Shown piece by piece: positions 39,146-49,213 of a stretch of DNA of 64,000 nt. This DNA comes from Alkalihalobacillus deserti. Its GTDB lineage: Bacteria; Bacillota; Bacilli; Bacillales; Bacillaceae_D. Below the pieces are notes generated by a model that ran no database searches, was not told the origin of the DNA, and was given only the letters and a program-made list of their open reading frames with translations. Made by a program: the position numbers and the translations under genes. The DNA lies in assembly GCF_020734105.1 (NCBI RefSeq), contig NZ_JAJAFR010000002.1:372001-436000 (forward strand), given 5' to 3'. How positions within the stretch are numbered: position 1 is the first letter of the stretch; each line of letters starts with the position of its first letter.

Positions 39146-40813
39146 TTGTCAAAAGATTATATAGAGAAAGTACGTGTTTTTGCCTTAGGTGGAGTCGGTG
39201 AAATAGGTAAAAATATGTACGTAGTTGAGGTTGATGAAGACATCCTAGTGGTTGATTCTGGTTTGATGTTCCCAGATGACGACATGTTGGGTGTTGATAT
39301 TGTTATTCCAGATGTGTCTTACCTAGTTGAAAATGCTGACCGTGTGCAAGGAATATTCCTAACACATGGCCATGAAGATCACATTGGTGGCTTATCTTAT
39401 GTTTTAAAGAAAATAAATGTTCCTGTTTACGGAACAAAATTAACCCTTGGCCTAGTAGAAGAAAAGTTAAAAGAAGCAGGAATTATCCGCCAAACTTCAT
39501 TAAGGTTAATTGATGAGAATTCAAAAATAACAGCTGGATCAACATCGGTTAGCTTTTTCCGTACAAATCATAGTATACCTGATTCAGTTGGTGTATGTTT
39601 TCAAACATCACAAGGAGCAATCGTCCATACAGGTGATTTTAAGTTTGATCAAACACCTGTGGATGGCAAACAAGCTGAAATTGGTAAAATGGCTGCAATT
39701 GGTGAGCGTGGAGTATTATGCCTTTTGTCAGACAGTACAAATGCAGAACGACCGGGCTTAACAAAGTCTGAAACAGAAGTTGGTCAGGGGATTGCTGAAG
39801 TATTTGAACATACACAAGGACGTATCATTGTCACAACGTTTGCTTCAAACGTTCATCGAATTCAGCAAGTCATTCAAGCATCAGTAAAGGCCAATCGAAA
39901 AATGGTTATTGTAGGAAAGAGTATGATTCGAGTTATAACGATTGCGACAAGGCTTGGTTATATTGATGCACCAAAGGATATATTTATTGAAATTGATGAG
40001 GTTGGTAAATATCGTGATGAGCAGTTAGTTATTTTAACTACAGGGTCACAAGGAGAGCCAATGTCTGCTTTAACACGTATGGCAAAAGGCGCTCATCGTC
40101 AGATTAGAATTACGTCTGAAGATACTATTATTATTGCAGCATCGGCCATTCCTGGAAATGAAAGATCTGTCTCAGCTGTTATTGATAAACTGTACCGACT
40201 AGGGGCAGAAGTCGTTTATGGATCAACAAAGGTTCATGCTTCTGGCCATGGTAGTCAAGAAGAATTAAAGCTAATGTTAAACTTAATGAAACCTAAATAC
40301 TTTGTTCCTATCCATGGTGAATTTCGAATGCAGCATGCCCATCGCGATCTTGGAATTCAAACGGGAGTTCGACAAGAAAATATTTTCTTAGTGGACAAAG
40401 GAGAAGTGGTTGAGTTCACTAATGGACAAGCTAGAAAGACGGGTAAGGTTCCTTCTGGAAATGTGCTCATTGATGGACTTGGAGTAGGGGACGTTGGTAA
40501 TATCGTATTAAGAGACCGCCGTTTACTTTCAAAAGACGGAATTCTTGTAGTCGTTGTCACACTAAATAAAAAGACCGGTGAATTTGTATCAGGACCAAAC
40601 ATCATTTCTCGTGGGTTTGTCTACGTGAGAGAATCTGAAAAATTACTTGAAGATGCAAATGAACTAGTTGGAGTTATTTTGAAAAAATGTGTGAATGAAA
40701 ATGTAAACGAATGGTCATCTTTAAAAAGCAATGTAAGAGAAGGATTAAGTCGATTTTTATTTGAAAAAACAAAGAGACGTCCTATGATCCTGCCAATCAT
40801 TATGGAAGTATAA
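39146..40813 (+). CDS. rnjB: Ribonuclease J (RNase J2 position, with complete metal motif)
   Basis: 555 residues from TTG 39146 with TAGGAGGA upstream. Beta-lactamase/beta-CASP ribonuclease involved in 5'-end-dependent mRNA decay and rRNA maturation. The metal motif HGHEDH is at 74-79; beta-CASP motifs and RRPMILPIIMEV follow. By synteny (after dapA, before tepA) it is the RNase J2 gene. In B. subtilis J2 that motif is degenerate, whereas here it is complete, so this copy may be catalytically competent. The J1 paralogue is not in the window. Confidence 0.88.
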   Translation: MSKDYIEKVRVFALGGVGEIGKNMYVVEVDEDILVVDSGLMFPDDDMLGVDIVIPDVSYLVENADRVQGIFLTHGHEDHIGGLSYVLKKINVPVYGTKLTLGLVEEKLKEAGIIRQTSLRLIDENSKITAGSTSVSFFRTNHSIPDSVGVCFQTSQGAIVHTGDFKFDQTPVDGKQAEIGKMAAIGERGVLCLLSDSTNAERPGLTKSETEVGQGIAEVFEHTQGRIIVTTFASNVHRIQQVIQASVKANRKMVIVGKSMIRVITIATRLGYIDAPKDIFIEIDEVGKYRDEQLVILTTGSQGEPMSALTRMAKGAHRQIRITSEDTIIIAASAIPGNERSVSAVIDKLYRLGAEVVYGSTKVHASGHGSQEELKLMLNLMKPKYFVPIHGEFRMQHAHRDLGIQTGVRQENIFLVDKGEVVEFTNGQARKTGKVPSGNVLIDGLGVGDVGNIVLRDRRLLSKDGILVVVVTLNKKTGEFVSGPNIISRGFVYVRESEKLLEDANELVGVILKKCVNENVNEWSSLKSNVREGLSRFLFEKTKRRPMILPIIMEV

Positions 40814-40827
40814 ATAATAGTATAGTG

Positions 40828-40872
40828 AAATCGAGTATAAATCGCTTTAGATTTATTTACTCGATTTTTTTT
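40828..40872 (+). terminator. Intrinsic terminator after rnjB
   Basis: AAATCGAGTA pairs with TACTCGATTT (ten pairs) with further pairing inside, followed by T residues. The remaining gap to tepA has no gene. Confidence 0.8.
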
Positions 40873-41033
40873 AGTAACAATATTAAAACATGATTATTCT
40901 GTGCTAATGAAGGGATCGGATAAAGATATAAATTCGATTCACGTAAATTTGTAAAAAGATCGCCTTTCTTTTGGATGATAAAGGTGGAACGCGTTCATAC
41001 TATTTCTAGATATGTTAAAGGAGGAAGTTGTGA

Positions 41034-41783
41034 ATGACGATGGATAATCCGAACCTAGAACAACAACCAGCACCTGCCACGCCACAAAAGGATCAAAAAG
41101 GCTCAGGGATCATCGAAAAGATACAAGAACTCGGACAAACGAATGTAGCGGATATGGGACAAACCAATATTCATTGTATGACAATAGTGGGGCAGATTGA
41201 AGGGCATATGCAACTCCCACCACAAAATAAAACGACTAAATATGAACATATCATTCCTCAACTAGTTGCAATCGAACAGAATCCGAAAATTGAAGGACTT
41301 TTATTAATCCTCAATACAGTGGGGGGAGACGTAGAAGCTGGTCTAGCCATTTCAGAAATGATTGCATCAATGTCTAAACCGTCTGTTACTCTTGTTTTAG
41401 GAGGAGGTCACTCCATTGGTGTACCAATTGCTGTTGCAGCGAATCACTCTTTTATTGCTGAAACGGCAACGATGACGATCCACCCTGTAAGGTTAACAGG
41501 ATTAGTCATAGGTGTACCGCAAACATTTGAGTATTTAGATAAAATGCAAGAGCGTGTTGTCAACTTTGTAACAAAAAATTCTGGTATAACAGAAGAAAAA
41601 TTTAAAGAATTAATGTTTTCCAAGGGGAATTTAACAAGAGATATTGGAACGAATGTTGTGGGTACAGATGCTGTAGAGTATGGATTGATTAATGAGGTTG
41701 GTGGAATTGGGCAATCTTTGAAAAAGTTAAATGAATTAATTGATCAAAACAAACCTGATCAACAAGGAGGTGTGGTTCAATGA
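41034..41783 (+). CDS. tepA: ClpP-like germination/outgrowth protease TepA
   Basis: 249 residues from ATG 41034 with AAAGGAGG at 41017-41024. ClpP/crotonase-fold serine protease linked in B. subtilis to degradation of small acid-soluble spore proteins during outgrowth. The predicted nucleophile is S127 in [11 protein letters not shown] and the His is H150 in TIHPVRLTG. No signal peptide. ylzJ overlaps the last four bases, and spoIIIE follows, as in B. subtilis. Confidence 0.94.
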   Translation: MTMDNPNLEQQPAPATPQKDQKGSGIIEKIQELGQTNVADMGQTNIHCMTIVGQIEGHMQLPPQNKTTKYEHIIPQLVAIEQNPKIEGLLLILNTVGGDVEAGLAISEMIASMSKPSVTLVLGGGHSIGVPIAVAANHSFIAETATMTIHPVRLTGLVIGVPQTFEYLDKMQERVVNFVTKNSGITEEKFKELMFSKGNLTRDIGTNVVGTDAVEYGLINEVGGIGQSLKKLNELIDQNKPDQQGGVVQ

Positions 41784-42001
41784 TTCTTTATACGATGATG
41801 CCGCATGAATATATCTTTCCAGAAGATGATAACAACTGGAATTCTCAGCAGGTGATCTCATGTGAAGCAGGGCATTTAGTCGTTGAACAAATCAACCACA
41901 CACAATATCGTGTCATTCGACTAATAAGTGGAAATGCCATGAATTATCTCAATGAAAAATATACACCAGGAGCAATAATTCAAGCAAAACCTCAACTTTA
42001 G
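41780..42001 (+). CDS. ylzJ: YlzJ-like small protein
   Basis: 73 residues, soluble. [15 protein letters not shown] at the start and [15 protein letters not shown] later. Function unknown; conserved between tepA and spoIIIE in Bacillus. It overlaps tepA by four bases, so translation is coupled, which suggests a role alongside TepA. Confidence 0.85.
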   Translation: MILYTMMPHEYIFPEDDNNWNSQQVISCEAGHLVVEQINHTQYRVIRLISGNAMNYLNEKYTPGAIIQAKPQL

Positions 42002-42024
42002 CTATGTAGACAAAGAATGTCTTA

Positions 42025-42033
42025 TGCTATAAT
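42025..42033 (+). promoter_or_regulatory. Possible extended -10 promoter just ahead of a hairpin, upstream of spoIIIE
   Basis: TGCTATAAT is a perfect extended -10. The -35 region is weak. Transcription would start near 42040 and meet the hairpin at 42055 almost at once. Confidence 0.35.
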
Positions 42034-42054
42034 TAATTTAATCCAAGCATGGTC

Positions 42055-42082
42055 GAAGCAGCCAATTTTGGCTGCTTCTTAT
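42055..42082 (+). terminator. Hairpin/terminator between ylzJ and spoIIIE
   Basis: GAAGCAGCC pairs perfectly with GGCTGCTTC around a six-base loop, followed by a T/A-rich stretch. Confidence 0.65.
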
Positions 42083-42119
42083 ATATGTTGGTTAGATTTA
42101 GTAGCAAAGGGTGAAATGT

Positions 42120-44459
42120 ATGGCTAGGCGAAAGAAAAAAAGAAAAACCGAGTGGAAATCACAGCTAACGTATGAATTGATCGGTCTCGGCTTACTAGTC
42201 ATTGCTGTTGTAACTTTTGCACGAATAGGGACCGTTGGAGAAACGGTTGTCAGACTTTTTCGTTTTTTCTTAGGGGAATGGTTTATCGTGCTTGCAATAG
42301 GGCTTCTAGTTGTTTCGTTATACATTATGATAAAACGACAAAATCCAAAGCTTTGGTCGAGAAGAATTTCAGGATTATATGTTTTAATCCTCTCATTTGT
42401 CTTATTCAGTCATGTTGGGCTTTTTCACCAATTGAGTGGTCGAGAGGGCTTTTCAGATCAATCGGTTATTCGTAATACTTGGCGTCTGTTTTGGATGGAG
42501 ATGAGGGGAGAATCGTCGCCTGCAGACTTAGGTGGTGGAATGATTGGTGCGATTGCGTTCGCCGTTAGCCATTTTTTGTTTGCTGAGATGGGTACATACT
42601 TTTTATGTTTCATCTTATTCATTATTGGCTTCATTCTTATGACGGGCAAGTCGATTTCTGAGATTATTGGTAAGGGTTTTAGAAAGTTTTATTTATTTGT
42701 TCTTGATACGTTCAACGGTCTATTTCAGGAATTAAAACTAATGAGAGAAAAGGCAAAAGAACGAGTTCAAGAAGAAAGAGAAGTGCAAAAAGCTAAGAGA
42801 CAGGCCAGAAAAGAGGAAAAGAAGCAATCTCTTAATGAATTGGATGTTGAAGATGAGCCTCCCGAAAAAGTTGAACCTGAAATTGTTGATTTTACTCAAA
42901 AGACCTATCAAGTTCCAAATCAAAAAGAAGTAGTGAAAAACGATAAGGTGGAAAAGCAACAAACAGAAGAGGGACTGGAAGGCAATGTGGAGGTTCAAAC
43001 CCCACTTGTGACAGCACAGGAGACAAATAAGTCCTATAAACTACCTAGTGTAGATATTTTGAAATTACCTAATAACCCGAGTCAAATTAATGAAAAGAGA
43101 CATTTAACGGCAAATGCAAAGAAACTTGAAGAGACGTTAGAAAGTTTCGGTGTAAAAGCGCGAGTATCAAAAGTTCATTTAGGACCTGCGGTTACAAAGT
43201 ATGAAGTCAATCCAAGTGTGGGAGTAAAGGTTAGTAAAATTGTTAATTTAGCAGATGATTTAGCTTTAGCACTTGCCGCTAAAGATATTCGAATTGAAGC
43301 ACCTATCCCTGGTAAGTCAGCCATTGGTATCGAAGTTCCAAACCAAGAAGTCGCTATTGTCACGTTAAGAGAGGTACTTGATTCACCTGAATCTGAAAAA
43401 GATAAAAATGTCCTGTCCGTTGGCCTTGGACGAGATATCTCAGGGGAACCTGTATTAGCACACTTAAATAAAATGCCTCATTTACTTGTAGCTGGTGCAA
43501 CAGGAAGCGGAAAGAGTGTTTGTATTAATGGAATCATTACAAGTATTTTGTTAAAAGCGAAGCCCCATGAGGTGAAATTAATGATGATTGATCCAAAAAT
43601 GGTTGAGTTAACAATATACAATGGCATACCACACCTGTTAACTCCTGTTGTAACGGAACCCAAAAAGGCATCACAAGCTCTGAAAAAGGTCGTTGCAGAA
43701 ATGGAAAGACGGTATGATTTATTCTCACATAGCGCTACTCGAAATATTGAGGGGTATAATGATCTCGTAAAACGCCAAAATGAAAAAGAAGAAGCAAAGC
43801 AACCACTATTGCCTTATATTGTTGTAATTGTGGACGAGTTAGCTGATTTAATGATGGTAGCGTCTGGAGATGTGGAAGACTCGATTGCAAGGCTTGCTCA
43901 GATGGCACGTGCTGCAGGAATTCATATGATTATTGCTACACAACGCCCTTCCGTTGACGTAATTACGGGTGTTATTAAAGCAAACATTCCATCGAGAATT
44001 GCATTTGGAGTTTCATCACAAATCGATTCAAGGACGATTTTAGACTCAGGTGGTGCAGAGAAGTTGCTCGGCCGTGGGGACATGCTTTACATGCCAGTTG
44101 GTGCAACCAAACCTAAACGAATTCAAGGAGCATTCCTATCTGACAGTGAAGTTGAAGATGTCGTTAATTTTGTTATCTCTCAACAAAAAGCTCAATATCA
44201 AGAAGATATGGCGCCTTCAGAAGAAAAAGTTGTTTCTGAGAAAGCGGAGGATGATTTATATGATTCAGCTGTTGAACTTGTGACTGAGATGAACACCGCT
44301 TCTGTCTCTATGCTTCAAAGGAGGTTTAGAATAGGTTATACAAGAGCAGCAAGGCTAATTGATGAGATGGAAGTTCGAGGAATTGTTGGGCCATATGAAG
44401 GAAGTAAACCGAGGGAAGTACTCATTGAGAAACCTAGAGAAGATGAGGCTTCAATTTAA
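42120..44459 (+). CDS. spoIIIE: DNA translocase SpoIIIE (FtsK family)
   Basis: 779 residues from ATG 42120; GTG 42111 lies in the ribosome site. Pumps the chromosome into the forespore and clears trapped DNA from division septa. Four membrane segments fall in about 20-175, then a charged linker (about 200-310). The motor domain has Walker A GATGSGKS at 459-466 and Walker [12 protein letters not shown] with Asp at 572; a winged-helix gamma domain ends the protein ([20 protein letters not shown]), which reads SRS-type orienting sequences. Sequence follows B. subtilis SpoIIIE closely. Confidence 0.97.
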   Translation: MARRKKKRKTEWKSQLTYELIGLGLLVIAVVTFARIGTVGETVVRLFRFFLGEWFIVLAIGLLVVSLYIMIKRQNPKLWSRRISGLYVLILSFVLFSHVGLFHQLSGREGFSDQSVIRNTWRLFWMEMRGESSPADLGGGMIGAIAFAVSHFLFAEMGTYFLCFILFIIGFILMTGKSISEIIGKGFRKFYLFVLDTFNGLFQELKLMREKAKERVQEEREVQKAKRQARKEEKKQSLNELDVEDEPPEKVEPEIVDFTQKTYQVPNQKEVVKNDKVEKQQTEEGLEGNVEVQTPLVTAQETNKSYKLPSVDILKLPNNPSQINEKRHLTANAKKLEETLESFGVKARVSKVHLGPAVTKYEVNPSVGVKVSKIVNLADDLALALAAKDIRIEAPIPGKSAIGIEVPNQEVAIVTLREVLDSPESEKDKNVLSVGLGRDISGEPVLAHLNKMPHLLVAGATGSGKSVCINGIITSILLKAKPHEVKLMMIDPKMVELTIYNGIPHLLTPVVTEPKKASQALKKVVAEMERRYDLFSHSATRNIEGYNDLVKRQNEKEEAKQPLLPYIVVIVDELADLMMVASGDVEDSIARLAQMARAAGIHMIIATQRPSVDVITGVIKANIPSRIAFGVSSQIDSRTILDSGGAEKLLGRGDMLYMPVGATKPKRIQGAFLSDSEVEDVVNFVISQQKAQYQEDMAPSEEKVVSEKAEDDLYDSAVELVTEMNTASVSMLQRRFRIGYTRAARLIDEMEVRGIVGPYEGSKPREVLIEKPREDEASI

Positions 44460-44492
44460 ATGAGTTGGGGAACCGTGGAAGGGGTAGAGAGT

Positions 44493-45212
44493 GTGATTAA
44501 AGCAGACCACAGACCATTATATTTACAAGTGATAGACCGAATAAAGAATGATATTGAGAATAAAGTTTATGAAGAAGGTGAGAAGTTACCTTCTGAGTTT
44601 GAACTCTCAAAAATTTTAGGAGTAAGTCGTGCCACATTACGAGAAGCATTACGTCTTTTAGAAGAAGAAAATGTGGTGGTTCGGAGACATGGGGTAGGTA
44701 CATTTGTTCACACTAAGCCGTTGTTCTCAGCAGGTATTGAAGAGTTATATAGTGTGACTGATATGATCGTTAAAGCTAACATGGAGCCAGGCACTATTTT
44801 CTTATCTTCTGCAGTAGAAGTGGCAACAGATGAAGATCGAAGAAAATTCCTAAAAGAGGAGTTAACAGAGATAATGGAAATCGAGCGTGTAAGAACGGCC
44901 GATGGATCACCTGTTGTCTACTGTTTAGATAAGATTCCGAACGATCTTTTGAAAAATCATTCTATTCATGAAACAAAATCAATCTTTCGCTTCTTAGAAG
45001 AACTAGGTCATTCCATTACATATGCGATTACGTATATTGAACCAATTGGTTATCATGAACACGTCTCAGAGTTATTAGAATGTGAGCCTGGTTCCTCCCT
45101 ATTATTATTGAAACAAATGCATTATAATCAGTCTGAACAGCCTTTGTTATATTCGTTAAATTATTTTCGTGCTGATAAATTTAAGTTTCACGTAGTAAGA
45201 AAAAGAGTGTAA
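44493..45212 (+). CDS. ymfC: GntR/HutC-family transcription regulator YmfC
   Basis: 239 residues from GTG 44493 (AAGGGG ahead at good spacing); ATG 44460, which abuts the spoIIIE stop, would add 11 residues. The winged helix is at about 5-68 ([50 protein letters not shown]) and a UTRA ligand domain follows (about 80-235, [17 protein letters not shown]). The effector is unknown. The ymfC position is conserved in Bacillus. Confidence 0.88.
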   Translation: MIKADHRPLYLQVIDRIKNDIENKVYEEGEKLPSEFELSKILGVSRATLREALRLLEEENVVVRRHGVGTFVHTKPLFSAGIEELYSVTDMIVKANMEPGTIFLSSAVEVATDEDRRKFLKEELTEIMEIERVRTADGSPVVYCLDKIPNDLLKNHSIHETKSIFRFLEELGHSITYAITYIEPIGYHEHVSELLECEPGSSLLLLKQMHYNQSEQPLLYSLNYFRADKFKFHVVRKRV

Positions 45213-45243
45213 GCATAACCTAAGCAAGATTGGTAAAAAGGAG

Positions 45244-46539
45244 ATGATGAACGTGGATCAACTAATTGAACGTATCCATGAATTGCAAGGCTTAACCGTT
45301 CATTCCATGCATACGAATAAGTACAAAACTAATTCACTCATTTTAATGATAAAAGCACCGCTAACCAAAGAAACAGTAGCGATGAGAGCATTACTTCCCC
45401 ATCTTTTGCAAAATGGTACGGCAAAAAGTCCGACTAGAAAGCAATTGCGTGAGCGTTTAGATGATATGTATGGAGCAATGCTTGCAACCGATGTCCAAAA
45501 AAAAGGTGAAGAGCATGTGATCACCATACGTCTAGATGTAGCCAATGAGCGTTTTCTTTCAGATGCTACACCGTTATTTGAGCAAGCTATTGAGTTGTTG
45601 GCTGAAATAGTTTTCGATCCACAATTGAAAGAAGGTACGTTTGTTAACTCGGTAGTGGAAAGTGAGAAGCGATCTCTAAAGCAACGTATTAAATCTGTAT
45701 ATGATGACAAGATGCGTTATGCAAATGTCCGAGTGACTGAAGAAATGTGTAAAAATGAACCGTTTGCGTTAACTGCTTTTGGAACAGAAGAAGAGGTTGA
45801 GGTCATTTCTCCTCAATCTATATACAACTACTACAAAGACGTTCTTCAAACGAATCAATTTGATCTATATATGGTTGGGGCTTTTGACGAAGATAAAGCA
45901 ACTAAGATGGTGTCAACACACTTTCAGATACTTGGTGAAAAACAAGAAGTCGCACCTAATCAGACAACGCCAAGTCCGGATGTAACTGATGTAAACATCG
46001 TAAATGAAGAACAAGATGTAAAACAAGGAAAGCTCCATATGGGCTTTCGTACCTATACCACATATGGTGATGATGACTATGTAGCTATGCAAGTTTGTAA
46101 CGGACTTTATGGTGCATTTTCACATTCGAAACTTTTTATGAATGTACGTGAAAAAGAAAGTTTAGCGTACTACGCTGCTTCAAGGTTTGAAAGTCATAAA
46201 GGCATAATGATGGTGATGTCAGGTATTGAATTTAATAAATATGATCGAGCTGTCGAAATCATAAAAGAGCAATTTGAAGCAATGAAAAAAGGTGACTTTA
46301 CCGACGCTGAGGTTGAACAAACAAAAGCGATGTTAAAGAATCAGATTCTTGAAACCGCGGATGTTGCGCGGGGCTTAGTGGAATTGTCCTACCATCAAAT
46401 TGTTAGCGGGGAAAAACGAACGATTGAAGAATGGTTGCAACAAATTGATGCAGTAACTAAAGAGGATATTGTAAAAGTCGCTGAAAAAGTTCGTTTGGAT
46501 ACGATTTATTTTTTAACAGGTAAGGAGGCGAACAAATGA
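45244..46539 (+). CDS. ymfF: YmfF, M16-family protein without the zinc motif
   Basis: 431 residues; ATG 45244, with ATG 45247 and GTG 45253 as nearby alternatives after AAAAAGGAG. The fold is that of insulinase-family peptidases (SLILMIKAPLTKETVAMRAL, YGAFSHSKLFMNVREKESLA). The place where HxxEH should be reads LLPHLLQNGTA, so it lacks the zinc site. Its stop overlaps the ymfH start by four bases. Inactive/active M16 pairs usually form heterodimers, which is the likely arrangement here. Confidence 0.9.
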   Translation: MMNVDQLIERIHELQGLTVHSMHTNKYKTNSLILMIKAPLTKETVAMRALLPHLLQNGTAKSPTRKQLRERLDDMYGAMLATDVQKKGEEHVITIRLDVANERFLSDATPLFEQAIELLAEIVFDPQLKEGTFVNSVVESEKRSLKQRIKSVYDDKMRYANVRVTEEMCKNEPFALTAFGTEEEVEVISPQSIYNYYKDVLQTNQFDLYMVGAFDEDKATKMVSTHFQILGEKQEVAPNQTTPSPDVTDVNIVNEEQDVKQGKLHMGFRTYTTYGDDDYVAMQVCNGLYGAFSHSKLFMNVREKESLAYYAASRFESHKGIMMVMSGIEFNKYDRAVEIIKEQFEAMKKGDFTDAEVEQTKAMLKNQILETADVARGLVELSYHQIVSGEKRTIEEWLQQIDAVTKEDIVKVAEKVRLDTIYFLTGKEANK

Positions 46540-47831
46540 AACCAGTTCAATTCTCACAAGTAGAAGAAACTCTTTATCATGAAAAGCTAGATAATGGACT
46601 GGATGTATACATTCTTCCTAAAAAAGGGTTTAATAAAACATTTGCAACGTTTACGACAAAATACGGATCGATTGATCAAAAATTTACACCTTTTGGTAAA
46701 GAAGAGTCCGTTCAAGTTCCGGATGGCATTGCCCATTTTCTCGAACATAAAATGTTTGAAGATGAAGAAGGAGATATATTCCAAGATTTTAGTAAACAAG
46801 GTGCATCTGCTAATGCCTTTACAAGCTTTACTCGAACGGCGTATTTGTTCTCTAGTACGACGAATGTGGAAAAGAATCTTGAAACCCTCTTAGATTTTGT
46901 ACAGCACCCTTATTTTACTGAAGAAAGTGTTGAAAAAGAAAAGGGAATCATTAATCAAGAAATTACGATGTATGATGACAATCCTGATTGGAGAGCGTAT
47001 TTTGGTGTAATTGAAAATATGTTCCATAATCATCCTGTTAAGATTGATATTGCGGGTACGATTGAATCGATTTCACATATTACAAAAGATTTGTTGTATT
47101 CATGTTATGAAACGTTCTATCATCCTGCGAATATGTTATTATTTGTTATTGGTCCAGTAGATCCCGAAGAGGTGATGACTCAAGTTAAAAGGAATCAATC
47201 ACAGAAAAAGTTCTCGAAACTAAAAGAAATTCAGCGTTTCTTTGATGAGGAGCCAGACACAGTAGCAAAAGAAAGAAATGTGATCACAATGCCTGTCCAA
47301 ACTCCGAAATGTCTTATGGGGTTTAAGGAAAAAGGAGCATTACGTCAAGGAAATGAATTATTAAAAAGAGAGCTTTCGCTTAACGTCATTCTAGATCTCA
47401 TGTTTGGCCAAAGTTCAGATAACTATCAAGCGTTATTTGATGAAGGACTTATCGATGATTCATTTTCATTTGACCACTCAGCAGAAGCAGGATTTGGTTT
47501 TACGATTATTGGTGGAGATACGATGTATCCAGATAAGCTCTCTAGTCGAATTAAAGAAATGGTCGAGACGTTTAAAAAATCCAAGCTTACAGACGAGCAA
47601 GTCAACCGTGCTATAAAGAAAAAAATTGGTTCGTTCTTACGTTCACTAAATTCGCCTGAGTATATAGCAAATCAATTTACTCGCTATGAGTTTAATGATA
47701 TGAATTTATTTGATGTCGTTTCAATGTTAGAGAGCCTTAAAGTGGATCATTTGCAAGAAGTGTTAGAGGATCATTTTCAATTTGATCGCTTCACGGTTTG
47801 TCAAGTGAAGGCGGAAGGATTTGAAGAATAA
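46536..47831 (+). CDS. ymfH: YmfH, M16-family zinc metallopeptidase
   Basis: 431 residues, the same length as YmfF. Zinc motif HFLEH at 67-71 (DGIAHFLEHKMFEDE), with the third ligand in KGIINQEITMYDDNPDWRA about 70 residues on. Probably the catalytic half of a YmfF-YmfH heterodimer. Substrate unknown; related pairs process peptides such as subtilosin (AlbE/AlbF). No biosynthetic cluster is visible here, so a housekeeping role is more likely. Confidence 0.92.
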   Translation: MKPVQFSQVEETLYHEKLDNGLDVYILPKKGFNKTFATFTTKYGSIDQKFTPFGKEESVQVPDGIAHFLEHKMFEDEEGDIFQDFSKQGASANAFTSFTRTAYLFSSTTNVEKNLETLLDFVQHPYFTEESVEKEKGIINQEITMYDDNPDWRAYFGVIENMFHNHPVKIDIAGTIESISHITKDLLYSCYETFYHPANMLLFVIGPVDPEEVMTQVKRNQSQKKFSKLKEIQRFFDEEPDTVAKERNVITMPVQTPKCLMGFKEKGALRQGNELLKRELSLNVILDLMFGQSSDNYQALFDEGLIDDSFSFDHSAEAGFGFTIIGGDTMYPDKLSSRIKEMVETFKKSKLTDEQVNRAIKKKIGSFLRSLNSPEYIANQFTRYEFNDMNLFDVVSMLESLKVDHLQEVLEDHFQFDRFTVCQVKAEGFEE

Positions 47832-47832
47832 A

Positions 47833-48552
47833 ATGAAACATATTTTAATTACGGGAGCATCAGGAGGGATTGGTTCAGCAATTGCGCAAGAGCTGGCTTC
47901 TCCTAGCTGCTCTCTTTTTTTGCATTATAGTCAGAATGAAACAGCCGTAAACAAGGTCGCATACGAGTGTAGACAAAAAGGAGCAACCGTTACACTAGTC
48001 CAAGCTGATTTAACAAGTGAGAACGGTGATGAACAACTTCTAAATCAACTGCCAAAATACAAAGCTTTTCAAGTGATTGTACATAATGCTGGTACCGCTC
48101 ATTTTGGTTTGTTTACAGATGTCACAAATAGACAACTGAGTGAAGTAATGAATATTCATTTAATTAATCCAATGAGAATTACAAGAAGACTGTTGCCAAA
48201 CATGATTGAACAACAACAGGGGAAAATTATTGTGATCTCTTCTATATGGGGGTTAACGGGGGCTTCCTGCGAAGTGATTTATTCCACAGCGAAAGGCGGA
48301 TTGAATAGTTTTGTAAAAGGATTAGCAAAAGAAGTGGCACCAAGCCATATTCAAGTAAATGGTGTTGCACCAGGAGCAATCCGTACAAATATGTTAGACA
48401 GTGAGGATCTTGAGTTATTAAAGGCTGAGATTCCAGCCAATGTTCTTGGAACGACAGATGATGTGGCAAACGCTGTTGTTTTTCTTGCTTCTGATAAAGC
48501 TAATTATATAAACGGACAAATTCTTTCAGTAAACGGCGCTTGGTATTGTTAG
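47833..48552 (+). CDS. ymfI: YmfI, short-chain dehydrogenase/reductase
   Basis: 239 residues from ATG 47833, one base after the ymfH stop; an in-frame TTG at 47821 lies inside ymfH. SDR motifs: TGASGGIGSAIAQELA cofactor loop near 7-22, HNAGTAHFG, the Ser of VISSIWGL and the YSTAKGGL Tyr-Lys pair, then NGVAPGAIRTNML. It resembles FabG-type oxoacyl-ACP reductases but the substrate cannot be told. The gap to ymfJ holds no gene. Confidence 0.9.
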   Translation: MKHILITGASGGIGSAIAQELASPSCSLFLHYSQNETAVNKVAYECRQKGATVTLVQADLTSENGDEQLLNQLPKYKAFQVIVHNAGTAHFGLFTDVTNRQLSEVMNIHLINPMRITRRLLPNMIEQQQGKIIVISSIWGLTGASCEVIYSTAKGGLNSFVKGLAKEVAPSHIQVNGVAPGAIRTNMLDSEDLELLKAEIPANVLGTTDDVANAVVFLASDKANYINGQILSVNGAWYC

Positions 48553-48757
48553 TAGGTGAGTGCTGAGAAAGTAGCTAACTGACACACACAGCGCGTTGTA
48601 CATCCCAATTAAGATTTTCTAGTCTTTTTTATCGCTAAAAAAAGAATCAACCTTACGATACCATTAAAATAAGATCTTTAATAATGGAAGCGATGAATAA
48701 TCTCTTCTAAATTTGAAAAAAATAAGATCGAAGTACATTAACAAGGAGGAGCTAATT

Positions 48758-49009
48758 ATGTCTGTACTCGATAATTGGGAACAATGGAAAGATTTTTTGG
48801 GTAACCGTTTAAACCAAGCTGAAAATGAAGGTATGAGCTCAAATGTTGTAACTGATGTTGCTTATCAAGTTGGTGAGTATTTGGCGCAGCAAGTTGACCC
48901 TAAAAACGAGCAAGAGCGCGTTTTAGCTGAATTATGGAAAGTAGCTGATGAGCAAGAGCAACACGCAATTGCAAGTATGATGGTGAAGCTTGTTCAAAAC
49001 GAAGGCTAA
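48758..49009 (+). CDS. ymfJ: YmfJ, DUF3243 small protein
   Basis: 83 residues from ATG 48758 with AAGGAGGAG upstream. Acidic, helical, soluble: MSVLDNWEQWKDFLGNRLNQ and VAYQVGEYLAQQVDPKNEQE. Function unknown; conserved in the ymfI-ymfJ-ymfK order. Terminator eight bases after the stop. Confidence 0.9.
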   Translation: MSVLDNWEQWKDFLGNRLNQAENEGMSSNVVTDVAYQVGEYLAQQVDPKNEQERVLAELWKVADEQEQHAIASMMVKLVQNEG

Positions 49010-49016
49010 TTAGAAT

Positions 49017-49045
49017 AAAAACGTCGCTATTAGCGGCGTTTTTTA
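49017..49045 (+). terminator. Intrinsic terminator after ymfJ
   Basis: ACGTCGCT pairs with AGCGGCGT (one G·U) around a three-base loop, followed by six T residues. Confidence 0.85.
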
Positions 49046-49213
49046 TTTGTAAAGTCGCAATACATAATAGTAGCAGTAGGAAGTAAACTATGGTAAATGA
49101 GTAATCATATTAATTATAAATCTGTCAACCTACAATTATTTCCGACAAAGTTCTTTCATTTATATCTAAAATCAATTATCATGATAGTTGAATACATACA
49201 AAGGGTGACGCAA

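Noticed and set aside
45244..48552. Peptide-antibiotic (subtilosin/PQQ-like) cluster around the M16 pair
   Set aside because: No precursor peptide, radical SAM enzyme or transporter; the order is the standard ymfF-ymfH-ymfI.
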